From Bog-473 sp963804055 (GTDB lineage: Bacteria; Actinomycetota; Acidimicrobiia; Acidimicrobiales; RAAP-2): a stretch of DNA of 64,000 bases. Below the pieces are notes generated by a model. It was not told the DNA's origin. It saw nothing but the letters and a program-made list of their open reading frames with translations, and ran no database searches. The translations under genes and the position numbers were made by a program. How positions within the stretch are numbered: position 1 is the first letter of the stretch; every line of letters starts with the position of its first letter. Positions 52,560 to 60,435 of this stretch are shown here, piece after piece. The DNA lies in contig CAWDOU010000005.1 of the NCBI GenBank assembly GCA_963804055.1, positions 186,001 through 250,000 on the forward strand, in the 5' to 3' direction.

Positions 52560-54344
52560 ATGCGGCATTCGGGAGGGCCTCGGACGCTCCGACGCATATG
52601 CGCACGAGCGATCGCGTTCTTGGTCCTCGTTCCCGTTCTCGCTGCAGGCGCTGCGACCGCGTTCTCGCCCGGAACGGGAGCCGCGGCTGCGAACCGCACG
52701 AGCAGCTACAGCGGAGGGATCATGATGGCCGCCGATCCGACGGGCGGTTATTGGACCGTCACGTCGGCCGGCGCGGTGACGACACACGGTGCCGCTCCGG
52801 CGCTGGGGTCGCCCGCGCTGTCGAACCTACGGCTCACCCAGCCGATCGTCGGCATGGCGGCGACACCGAGCGGCAAGGGCTACTGGCTCGTCGCCTCCGA
52901 CGGCGGGATCTTCAGCTACGGCGACGCGCAGTTCTACGGCTCGACGGGCGCCATCCACCTCAACGACCCCATCGTCGGCATGGCGGCGACACCGAGCGGC
53001 AGCGGCTACTGGCTCGTCGCCTCCGACGGCGGGATCTTCAGCTACGGCGACGCGCAGTTCTACGGCTCGACGGGCGCCATCCACCTCAACAAGGCCATCG
53101 TCGGCATGGCTGCGACGGCTGACGGTGCCGGGTACTGGCTCGTGGCCAGTGACGGCGGCATCTTCAACTACGGCGACGCGCCCTTCTATGGCTCGACCGG
53201 AGCCATCCGCCTGAACATGCCCATCGTCGGCATGTCGCCGACGCCGGACGGCAACGGGTACTTCCTCGTCGCCTTCGACGGCGGCGTCTTCACGTTCGGC
53301 GACGCCGGCTTCTACGGATCGACGGCGGGCTGGGGCGTGTACGCCTACGGCGTGATCGTCAACCCGTCGAACCCGGGCTACGCCATCGTGACGGCCAACG
53401 GCTCGTCCTCGGTCTTCGGGCCCGGCTTGCACCCCAACGCGCAGTCGGCCGGTGGTCTGCAGCAGGGTGCGTACGTGGGTGCGGGCAACCCGTCCGGTAT
53501 CGCATCGTTCGCCCAACAGACGGGTACCTCGCCGACGATCGCGTCCGACTACCTGCCCGACGACAACGGCTGGTCCGGCATGGACGGCGCCGGCGGCACC
53601 CTGAACTGGGAGCTCGGGGCCTGGAGGGGGACGGGCTACACGCTCTCCATCGGAGTGCCGATCATCCCGAACTCCTCGAGCGGGTCCCCCGTGGGGACCT
53701 TGGCCCAGGGCGCAACGGGTGCGTACAACTCGTACTACGTCACCCTGGCGCAGAACCTCGTGAGCGGCGGTCAGGCCAATGCCTACCTGCGCCTCGGCTT
53801 CGAGTTCGACGGCGGATGGTTCTCGTGGGCCGCCACGACGCCCGGCGCCGAGGCGAGCTTCGCCGCGTACTTCCAGCAGATCGTGACCGCCATGCGCTCG
53901 GTGCCCGGCCAGCAATTCCGATTCGTGTGGAACCCGACCGCCGCCGCCTTCACGGACGGCTATTCGGTGGCAGCGGCATACCCCGGCAACGCCTACGTCG
54001 ATGTCGTCGGCCTCGACATCTACGACCAGTCGTGGGCGACGCCCCAGACTCCGGCCAACGCCTGGTCCACGACCTACGCACCCGCCCTCGCCGCCGCGCA
54101 ACGATTTGCATCGTCACAGGGCAAGCCGCTGGCGTTCCCCGAATGGGGAGTGATCATCCGGAGCGACGGCCACGGGCTGGGAGACGATCCGAACTACATC
54201 AATCAGATGACCTCGTGGATGAAGAACTCTTCGAACGACGTGACCTACGAGTCGTACTTCGACTTCAACGCTTCGGGCCTCAACTCTCAGATCACCGGAG
54301 GCTTGTTCCCCAACAGCCTCGCCGCCTTCTCGGCGGACCTGTAG
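52560..54344 (+). CDS. Secreted protein: 42-residue repeats plus GH26-like glycosidase domain
   Basis: 594 residues from ATG 52560, with GGGGGGAAG upstream. A signal peptide (ARAIAFLVLVPVLAAGAATA) is followed by five repeats GYWLVASDGGIFSYGDAQFY (about 95-300) and, after a linker, a TIM-barrel-like domain (about 310-590). It has LRLGFEFDGGWFSWA (probable acid/base Glu), YVDVVGLDIYDQSW and LAFPEWGVIIRS (probable nucleophile Glu), resembling the beta-mannanase-type GH26/clan A pattern. It likely cleaves or remodels a polysaccharide outside the cell. A cyclic-di-GMP riboswitch precedes it; a paralogue is at 60436. Confidence 0.8.
   Translation: MRHSGGPRTLRRICARAIAFLVLVPVLAAGAATAFSPGTGAAAANRTSSYSGGIMMAADPTGGYWTVTSAGAVTTHGAAPALGSPALSNLRLTQPIVGMAATPSGKGYWLVASDGGIFSYGDAQFYGSTGAIHLNDPIVGMAATPSGSGYWLVASDGGIFSYGDAQFYGSTGAIHLNKAIVGMAATADGAGYWLVASDGGIFNYGDAPFYGSTGAIRLNMPIVGMSPTPDGNGYFLVAFDGGVFTFGDAGFYGSTAGWGVYAYGVIVNPSNPGYAIVTANGSSSVFGPGLHPNAQSAGGLQQGAYVGAGNPSGIASFAQQTGTSPTIASDYLPDDNGWSGMDGAGGTLNWELGAWRGTGYTLSIGVPIIPNSSSGSPVGTLAQGATGAYNSYYVTLAQNLVSGGQANAYLRLGFEFDGGWFSWAATTPGAEASFAAYFQQIVTAMRSVPGQQFRFVWNPTAAAFTDGYSVAAAYPGNAYVDVVGLDIYDQSWATPQTPANAWSTTYAPALAAAQRFASSQGKPLAFPEWGVIIRSDGHGLGDDPNYINQMTSWMKNSSNDVTYESYFDFNASGLNSQITGGLFPNSLAAFSADL
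52842..53330 (+). repeat. Tandem 126-bp repeats (about 4-5 units)
   Basis: Two neighbouring units around 52850-53095 are almost identical in DNA, including CGGCGGGATCTTCAGCTACG. Period 126 bp, so the reading frame is kept. The repeat encodes the GYWLVASDGGIFxYGDAxFYGS unit also found at 1032 and 60720. Confidence 0.85.
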
Positions 54345-54381
54345 CGCCCCCGAGGAGTCTCGAGGCCCGCCGCGGGCAGCG

Positions 54382-55596
54382 TCACCAGGAGATGGTGTGT
54401 GGAGCGTCGTCCTCGAACGAGGAACTTCCACCGATTCCCGTCACGCTCCAGTTCGCCGGCGCGATCCGCGCGCTCGGGACGACCGTCATTGAACCGTGTG
54501 CCTCGGGGAGCACGAAGCGGAAGGTGATGCTCTGCGTCGCCCCCGGCAGAATGCTCACCGTGGCGCCCTCCAGTTCGGTCGGGCCCTCAGGCCCGCTGGC
54601 GACGACGGAACCGTTGGAGGGGGACGTGATGTCGCGGGCGTACCCCGGGAGGTTCACGGTGGCGATGCCGACGTACTGGCCGTACACCGTACCGAGCCCC
54701 GGGTACGGGCCAGCGATGAAGGGGGACTGACCGGGCGGCGTCTTGTTGGCGAAGGTCATGGTCAGGGTGCCATCGGTCTGATTGCCGTGCGCCGTCAGCC
54801 GCAGTGCAACGTCCTCCGACAGGTACTGATCGAGCTTGTTGCCACCCCGGTTGATCATGTCGGCCATCAGTGATGAGGGCTGCAGCTGGCCGCCGACCCC
54901 GGCGCCGGCCCACGCCCGCTGCGTGCGCGGATCGGCGGACCAGAGGAGCACGTGGCGTCCTGCCGCGGCGGAAGAGAGGGCATCGGCCAAGGCATGCAGC
55001 TTTATGGGCTGGTTCTCGAGCGCGTCCAGGGTGGCGGAAGCCAGCGTCGACAGCTCGTCGACCCGCGCCGTCGAGTCCGAGGCGTAGGTCTCACCGACAT
55101 ATTGATCGTGGAGCAGGATCTGCTCGACGTTGGAGGAACTGACCACCTGGCCCGTTGCGGTCGTCACGGGACCGGTCACCTCGAGGAGATCTCGGAGACC
55201 CCCGACGTCGAGGGCGAGGACCCCGTCGACGGACTGCCCGGTCTTGGCCTGCCACATCTGGGCTGCCAAGGGACCGTTGACGTCGAATTGAGGCGTCAGT
55301 CCGAGGTTCCTGAAGTCGAGGCCCGGAAGCAGCCAGCCCCAGCGGGCAGCGAGGTCTCCCGTCACGGTCACGGTGCCGGGGGGAAGGGTGAGCGAGGAGG
55401 TGGGCACCATGCCGGAGAGATGGAGCTCCCCGTTGGCGGTCGTGATCGTGCCCGCCTCCTCAAAGGCGCCCGAGCCCGATCGCATCTCGGCGTTGTTGCC
55501 GGCCAGGAGGAGATATGTCCCCGGACCCTGGAGGATGCCGGCTGCCGCGGTCGCCGCGTCGGACGTCCGGGAGAGGGTGGTGCGTACCTGGGTCAA
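54382..55596 (-). CDS. DUF4012 protein, C-terminal part (frameshifted gene)
   Basis: About 404 residues. In-frame reading before this start gives GVNLGPEQGLIGPLAHERNT, and the open part continues with TYLLLAGNNAEMRSGSGAFE, the diagnostic DUF4012 core, then GVLALDVGGLRDLLEVTGPV and YARDITSPSNGSVVASGPEG. The N-terminal part is at 55593-56201 in another frame. DUF4012 proteins are large extracytoplasmic membrane-anchored proteins often found among polysaccharide genes; function unknown. It is convergent with the 52560 gene. Confidence 0.75.
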   Translation of the reverse strand: MTQVRTTLSRTSDAATAAAGILQGPGTYLLLAGNNAEMRSGSGAFEEAGTITTANGELHLSGMVPTSSLTLPPGTVTVTGDLAARWGWLLPGLDFRNLGLTPQFDVNGPLAAQMWQAKTGQSVDGVLALDVGGLRDLLEVTGPVTTATGQVVSSSNVEQILLHDQYVGETYASDSTARVDELSTLASATLDALENQPIKLHALADALSSAAAGRHVLLWSADPRTQRAWAGAGVGGQLQPSSLMADMINRGGNKLDQYLSEDVALRLTAHGNQTDGTLTMTFANKTPPGQSPFIAGPYPGLGTVYGQYVGIATVNLPGYARDITSPSNGSVVASGPEGPTELEGATVSILPGATQSITFRFVLPEAHGSMTVVPSARIAPANWSVTGIGGSSSFEDDAPHTISW

Positions 55597-56201
55597 GTCG
55601 CTGGCGAGGGTGTTCCGTTCGTGTGCCAGTGGACCGATGAGTCCCTGTTCAGGGCCGAGATTGACACCAGCGAGCGCCTGGTGGGTGGACGACGCCGAGC
55701 GCGGCGAGCTGCCGGAGGGCCGCCACCCTCTGAGGGCCGGCCGTGTGGGGGAGGCGAAGAAGCGATTGGGATCGGCCGACCGCGCCGACTCCGGTCTGCC
55801 GCGATCTGCTGCGCGGCCTCGGAGAGGTCCTCGACAGAACGGAGCTGGCGACCGGCCACGGGCAAGACCTGGACCGGCCAGAGGAGGGGCGAGGACAGGA
55901 GGGAATGGGCGGAGCCGAAGCTCGAGGCGGCCGAGCGGAGCGAGCTCGTGGGAGCGCCCGAGAGGATGCCATCGGCCGACAGCCCCTGCCGAGCCGACTG
56001 CACCGATCGTTCGCCCTGGTGGACATGGTCGGCGGCGACCACCACGACGATGGCGGCGGCCACGATCCAGAGCACCACGAGCGCCAGTACCGCCATGGTG
56101 ATCTTCCGCCTCCGGGTGGAGCGCCGACGTCCTCGTCCGTGGTTCCGCTCGGACCCGCTGGAGAGCTCGTCGCTCGGTCGCCCGGGCTCGCCGTCATCCA
56201 C
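55593..56201 (-). CDS. DUF4012 protein, N-terminal part (frameshifted gene)
   Basis: Starts ATG 56201. A basic cytosolic segment (RNHGRGRRRSTRRRKIT) is followed by one membrane helix (MAVLALVVLWIVAAAIVVVV) and the normal DUF4012 beginning, through LLWPVQVLPVAGRQLRSVED to EAAQQIAAD. From there the fit moves to the +1 frame (GVGAVGRSQSLLRLPHTAG, VAALRQLAALG), then, by about 55690, to the third frame that joins 54382-55596. The first step is explained by one extra C in GACCGGA (about 55796). After AAD this frame continues as non-homologous sequence to its stop. Confidence 0.65.
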   Translation of the reverse strand: MDDGEPGRPSDELSSGSERNHGRGRRRSTRRRKITMAVLALVVLWIVAAAIVVVVAADHVHQGERSVQSARQGLSADGILSGAPTSSLRSAASSFGSAHSLLSSPLLWPVQVLPVAGRQLRSVEDLSEAAQQIAADRSRRGRPIPIASSPPPHGRPSEGGGPPAARRARRRPPTRRSLVSISALNRDSSVHWHTNGTPSPAT

Positions 56202-56519
56202 CGGGGGGAGCGTACTGCCAGCGTGCCGGAATCCGAGGGCAGCGCGTGCTCTCCTCCCGGACTTCCCGTGGCGACGTCACAACTTGTAGATTTCGTGTTC
56301 TCCCTGCAAGAGTCGGACGTCGGGGGGGAATTGTGGGGCAGTTGTGCCACGGTCGGACGGCATTGTGACCTTTGGCTCTGTCCTGTAGAGCGAATTCCCT
56401 GGAATGATGGTCCTGGCGGCTTGGCGACCTCGGACTGAAGGGTTTGTGGGAATCGGTCGAGGAATCAAGTGGCTCTTGGATCGATCCGCTCTTGGGCGGA
56501 CACAGTGGAGGAGATCAGG
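56202..56519. promoter_or_regulatory. 318-bp divergent region, DUF4012 and LAFTG genes
   Basis: It contains the divergent promoters. The strongest signal is GGAGGAGATC at about 56510-56518, the ribosome site of the 56520 gene. The middle (about 56270-56420) is clearly less GC-rich than the genes, as promoters often are. No RNA structure was recognised. Confidence 0.4.
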
Positions 56520-56849
56520 ATGAAAAGGACCAAGGTACAGCGCGTGCTGGCCGTGGCGTGCGGTCCCGCCCTGGGCGTGCTGTTGGCGGTGCCGGTTGCT
56601 GGGCTCGTGGCGGGCACAGCAGGGGCATCGGACCCAACTTGCTATACGGGTTGCACGACGCAGACCACTGGGATCAACACCGCGCCGGCGGACGGCCCGG
56701 CAGCGACGACTTCTGTGGCGACCACTCCGACCACCTCGAGCGGTGGCTTGGCGTTCACGGGTGCCGACATCGAGGAGATGGCGGTCATCGGTGTCGTGGC
56801 AATCGGTGTGGGCTCGGTTCTGGTTTCCCGCCGTCGCCGCACGGCCTGA
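56520..56849 (+). CDS. Small secreted protein with LAFTG sortase signal
   Basis: 109 residues from ATG 56520 (GGAGGAGATC upstream). A signal peptide (VQRVLAVACGPALGVLLAVP) and an Ala-Thr-rich spacer precede LAFTG (about 77-81), a hydrophobic helix (MAVIGVVAIGVGSVLVS) and the tail RRRRTA: a complete LAxTG cell-wall sorting signal. Only about 45 mature residues lie before it, with two cysteines in PTCYTGC. It lies 33 bp before the polysaccharide gene at 56883. Confidence 0.8.
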   Translation: MKRTKVQRVLAVACGPALGVLLAVPVAGLVAGTAGASDPTCYTGCTTQTTGINTAPADGPAATTSVATTPTTSSGGLAFTGADIEEMAVIGVVAIGVGSVLVSRRRRTA

Positions 56850-56882
56850 TTCACTTCAGCGCTCGGCGAGGGAGCAATCGAG

Positions 56883-58295
56883 ATGTCATCGGTCACGATC
56901 GGCAGAGATGTACAGGGTTGGCGGTGGAGCCAGCACGAGACTGAATCAGGGTCGGTGGTGCGTTCGCGCCGCCTGGCTGCCCGCACGAGTGGCGAGGTCG
57001 TGGCGGGGACGGATCTCCTCGTCCTTGCCGTCGCCGTGGCGGTCTTCGCTCCGGTCGTCCTGCAGTGGACGGTCGCTGTCTTCGTCCTGGGCGTGCTCGG
57101 CGTCTGCGCGTTGCGGGGCCAGTACGCCTCGCGGATCACGCTGAGCGTGAGCAAGGACGCCGGGACGGTCGCGGCGGCTGTTGCGCTGCCCCTCACCGTG
57201 ATCGGAGCCTTCGACGGGTTCGGCCGGCAGGTCCGACCCTTCGTGCTCGTCGGTCTTGCCACGTTGTGCCTCCTGCTGATCGGTCGGGTCTTTGCCTACG
57301 TCGGCATTCGGCGGGCCAGAACCCGTGGCGCTCTGGGACAGCGGGTACTCATTGTGGGTGCCGGCCCTGTGGCCGAGCGCTTCGCAGATGCGCTTGACCT
57401 GAACCCGAGCTACGGGCTGCGTCCGGTCGGGCTGCTCGACGACTGTGCCGACGAGTCGCTGTCCCGCCCCGTGCTCGGCGGGATCGACCAGCTCGACAGC
57501 GTGTTGCGCGACCACCGTATCGACCGGGTCGTCATCGCCTTCGGCGTCAACCGCGATCCCGATCTCGTCCGGGTCATCCGCTCCTGCGAGAACGCGGAAG
57601 TGGACATGTACATCATCCCCCGCTTCTTCGAGTTGGGTCTGCAGGCCGCACCGCGTGACGTCGACATGGTCTGGGGTTTCCCACTCGTGCGCCTGCGACG
57701 CTCGACCATGCGCTCTTCGGGGCGCGCGGCCAAGCGCGCCTTCGACTCGGCCATCGCGGCGTTCATGCTGCTCGTCGTCGCACCCTTGTACGGCATGCTC
57801 GCGTTGGCCGTGAAGCTCACCAGCCCGGGCCCCGTGTACTTCCGTCAGCGGCGCATCGGCAAGAACGGGCGCGAGGTGGAGATCCTGAAGTTCCGCTCCA
57901 TGCGGGTGAACGACGAATCCGACACCCAGTGGAGTGTCGACACCGACGACCGCGTCACGAAGATCGGCGCCATCATGCGCAAGACGTCCCTGGACGAGCT
58001 GCCGCAGCTCTGGAACGTGCTGCGGGGTGACATGTCGCTCGTCGGCCCGCGTCCGGAGCGCCCCTTCTTCGTTGAGCAGTTCGAACAGGAAGTACCGCGT
58101 TACGCCGATCGGCACCGGGTACCGGTGGGTCTGACTGGACTGGCGCAGGTCAGTGGGCTGCGCGGAGACACGTCCATTGAGGACAGGGCCTGGTTCGACA
58201 ACCACTACATCGAGAACTGGTCCGTGGGCGGCGATCTCGTGATCCTGGCGCGGACAGCCGGCGCGGTGATCCGGCAGGTTCGGGACCAAGACTGA
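56883..58295 (+). CDS. Exopolysaccharide polyprenyl glycosylphosphotransferase
   Basis: 470 residues. The N-terminal half has four hydrophobic segments and a CoA-binding-like domain (RVLIVGAGPVAERFADALDL). The catalytic C-terminal part begins KRAFDSAIAAFMLLVVAPLY (about 283) and has TSPGPVYFRQRRIGKNGREV, EILKFRSMRV, SLDELPQLWNVLRGDMSLVG and GPRPERPFF: the WbaP/CpsE-type motifs. It starts synthesis by moving a sugar phosphate to undecaprenyl phosphate at the membrane. It marks the locus as polysaccharide biosynthesis. Confidence 0.95.
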   Translation: MSSVTIGRDVQGWRWSQHETESGSVVRSRRLAARTSGEVVAGTDLLVLAVAVAVFAPVVLQWTVAVFVLGVLGVCALRGQYASRITLSVSKDAGTVAAAVALPLTVIGAFDGFGRQVRPFVLVGLATLCLLLIGRVFAYVGIRRARTRGALGQRVLIVGAGPVAERFADALDLNPSYGLRPVGLLDDCADESLSRPVLGGIDQLDSVLRDHRIDRVVIAFGVNRDPDLVRVIRSCENAEVDMYIIPRFFELGLQAAPRDVDMVWGFPLVRLRRSTMRSSGRAAKRAFDSAIAAFMLLVVAPLYGMLALAVKLTSPGPVYFRQRRIGKNGREVEILKFRSMRVNDESDTQWSVDTDDRVTKIGAIMRKTSLDELPQLWNVLRGDMSLVGPRPERPFFVEQFEQEVPRYADRHRVPVGLTGLAQVSGLRGDTSIEDRAWFDNHYIENWSVGGDLVILARTAGAVIRQVRDQD

Positions 58296-58716
58296 GCCAA
58301 CCTCGCGACGCCCCGTTCGGGATTTGGGGCGTTGCGCAACGGATGGGCTGAATGCCTGGGCGGGAAGCAGGATCCCATGAGGTGGGACGTCTGCACCGAC
58401 GGCGCTTCAAAGGAGATGGGTCCCCGGTTCCAACGCTGGTGATCTCACGGTTGTGGCCCCAGAAGGTCGTTCCGGGCCCGTGCGGTCCAGCCGAACGCCC
58501 GACGCGTCCACTTGCCCGCCTGCTTCGGGCGCACGAGACGCGGGAGAGATGCAGTGACGGACCGCCCTGGCTGGGCGATGCCCGAGAGTGGTCACCCCTG
58601 AGCTGGCGTGTTTCGTAAGCTGGGACGAGCCTGAAGCCGCGGCCGTCATCGATCGGCGTTTCGAGGTCATTGAGCCGCCGCCGCCCGGCGCGGGAAGCAT
58701 TGAGGAATGAGGCGAG
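58296..58716. other. 421-bp gap without a gene
   Basis: Apart from the stem-loop at 58308-58332 I see nothing identifiable. The frames have no recognisable protein. The promoter of the 58717 gene is likely to be in the last 150 bp; the run ATTGAGGAATGAGGCGAG at about 58698-58715 provides a weak ribosome site. Confidence 0.4.
58308..58332 (+). terminator. Stem-loop after the glycosylphosphotransferase gene
   Basis: ACGCCCC at 58308-58314 and GGGGCGT at 58326-58332 pair perfectly around an 11-base loop, 12 bp after the stop at 58295. There is no T-tract, so it may be a weak or Rho-assisted terminator, or only an mRNA-stabilising hairpin. Confidence 0.5.
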
Positions 58717-60063
58717 ATGGATCTGAGACAAATAGTGCGAAGCGTCCGGGCGCACTGGATCGTCGCTCTCGTGACCTTTCTCGTTTGCGTGTTGATCGGG
58801 GCGGCGTACGTGGTCATACCGGCCAAGCACTACGAGGCCACGGTCGTTCTGTTCGCACAACCTCCGGCGAACGCCACCGACCCGGGATCGGACGTGAGCG
58901 CGATTCAGATCGAGATCCCCCAGATTGTGGCGGAGGCGGAGAGCCCGACCGTTGCGAACTATGCGTCGTCCCAGGTGGCGGCCCGGTTCCGATCGGTGCC
59001 GGTCACGATCTCGGCTTCCGGCGACCCCAGCTCGAACTCCATCACCATCAGCGCGTCAAGCACGGATCCGGCGGCAGCCCAGGCCTACGCCAACGCCACG
59101 GCCGCCCATGTCCTCCGGATCACCAATCGCCAGGCGGGGTCGGTCCTCGTTCTCTCCGAGTTGGGAACAGCGGAGCTCCCCACGACCCCGACGAACCCCA
59201 GGGCAACGGTCATCGTGGCCTCTCTGGTCTTCGGAGTCATTGCGGCCGTCTTTGCCGCACTCGGTGCTGCAGCGCTCCGACGATCCGGACTCGCCGACCA
59301 GATCTGGGACCGCGTGAAGCTACCGGTCCTGGGCGAGGTGCCGACGTTCGAACACGACGAGGCAAGCCCGGCGGAGATGTTCTCCGGCGCCGGAACCGCG
59401 GTCGAGGCGTTCCAGCAGTTGCGCAGCCGCCTCCACATCATGTTCCAAGAAACCCATCCCGTCATTGCGTTCACCTCCTGCGAGGCCCGCGAGGGCAAAT
59501 CGTCGGTCGTCGCTCACACGGCCTGGGCACTCGCGACCCCCGGGTATTTCGTGGTGGCAATTGACGGCGATCTGCGTCAGCCGACTCTGCACGACATATT
59601 CGGGGTCAAGCTGTCCCCTGGAGTCAGCGACATCGCTGCTGCCACTGGTCCGTCCGAGTTGCTGGCTGGGACGGGCAATCGCTATCTCGAGGTCATTCCG
59701 GCCGGGCTCCCCGACCGGCATCCTGCCGACATTGCCGCGGCGGACGTGCCGCGGTTGCTACGAGCGCTCGTCGAGTCGGACCGGACAGTCGTGCTCGATT
59801 GTCCACCGATATCAGGAATGGCCGAGACGGGAATCCTCCTAGCGAAGGCCGATGCGGTAGTTGTCGTCGTGGACGCCCGGACGATCAATTTCGAGCACCT
59901 GGAACAGGGCCTGGCCGAGATCCGTGCGTCGGGCGCGAACATCGTCGGCATCGTGTTGAACCGCGTCCGGCAATCCAAGGCAGATGCTCGATACCAGCTC
60001 TACGGGACGAACGGAGTCCACAAAGAGAGCTTCTTGAACCGAATGCGCGGCAGACTTCCGTGA
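58717..60063 (+). CDS. Wzz-type polysaccharide chain-length protein fused to a BY-kinase-like ATPase
   Basis: 448 residues. The N-terminal Wzz part has two membrane helices (WIVALVTFLVCVLIGAAYVV; ATVIVASLVFGVIAAVFAAL) around an outer loop. The cytosolic ATPase has AFTSCEAREGKSSVVAHTAW (P-loop), VVAIDGDLRQPTLHDIFGVK (Walker A') and TVVLDCPPISG (Walker B). There is no long tyrosine cluster at the C-terminus, only two Tyr (ARYQLYGTNG). It sets polymer length and export, probably with the glycosylphosphotransferase before it and the O-antigen ligase-like protein at 62730. Confidence 0.9.
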   Translation: MDLRQIVRSVRAHWIVALVTFLVCVLIGAAYVVIPAKHYEATVVLFAQPPANATDPGSDVSAIQIEIPQIVAEAESPTVANYASSQVAARFRSVPVTISASGDPSSNSITISASSTDPAAAQAYANATAAHVLRITNRQAGSVLVLSELGTAELPTTPTNPRATVIVASLVFGVIAAVFAALGAAALRRSGLADQIWDRVKLPVLGEVPTFEHDEASPAEMFSGAGTAVEAFQQLRSRLHIMFQETHPVIAFTSCEAREGKSSVVAHTAWALATPGYFVVAIDGDLRQPTLHDIFGVKLSPGVSDIAAATGPSELLAGTGNRYLEVIPAGLPDRHPADIAAADVPRLLRALVESDRTVVLDCPPISGMAETGILLAKADAVVVVVDARTINFEHLEQGLAEIRASGANIVGIVLNRVRQSKADARYQLYGTNGVHKESFLNRMRGRLP

Positions 60064-60295
60064 CGCAACGCGGCTCCTGCTGATCGGGGCGCCCGGTGAA
60101 GGCGAGGGCCCTCTACGCCTTCGTCGAAGACCACTTGTGCAGGTTGAGCAGGATGAAGTGCGCGCGACCGAAATGGCCACATAGTCCAAAGGTCCTATTG
60201 CTGCTCGGTGGCAATCAGGTCATTCTCCAGTTGCAAGATCCTAAGGTTCTGCTACCGAACCGCCGAGACAGAGAAGGACCGCAGATCAACAGCTA

Positions 60296-60372
60296 ACGAC
60301 AAAGGCAAACCCTTCGTGAGGAGGGGACGCAAAGCTACGGGACTCGCTGAGTTCGCCGGGCCGCCGAAAAAG
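60296..60372 (+). ncRNA. Cyclic-di-GMP class I (GEMM-I) riboswitch, copy 2
   Basis: GGCAAACC (60304-60311), a stem with GTGA loop, GGGGACGCAAAGCTACGGGA (60323-60342), then CTCG/CTGAGTTCGCCGGG and CCGCCG. It matches copy 1 in nearly all conserved positions, and the stem bases that differ (CCTTC/GGAGG versus CGCCC/GGGTG) still pair, which supports a structured RNA. It ends about 64 bp before the GTG of the paralogous gene. Confidence 0.82.
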
Positions 60373-60435
60373 CAGACAGTGCGCCCACCGCGCTCGTCGC
60401 CCAACGGCCTGGCACTCACGGGTCAAGGGGGACAT

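Noticed and set aside
52842..53330. CRISPR-like regular repeats
   Set aside because: The 126-bp units are in-frame coding repeats without spacers; no cas genes are present.
58717..60063. Broken P-loop in the BY-kinase-like protein
   Set aside because: EAREGKSS differs from the usual PGEGKST but keeps GKS, and the other nucleotide motifs are intact.
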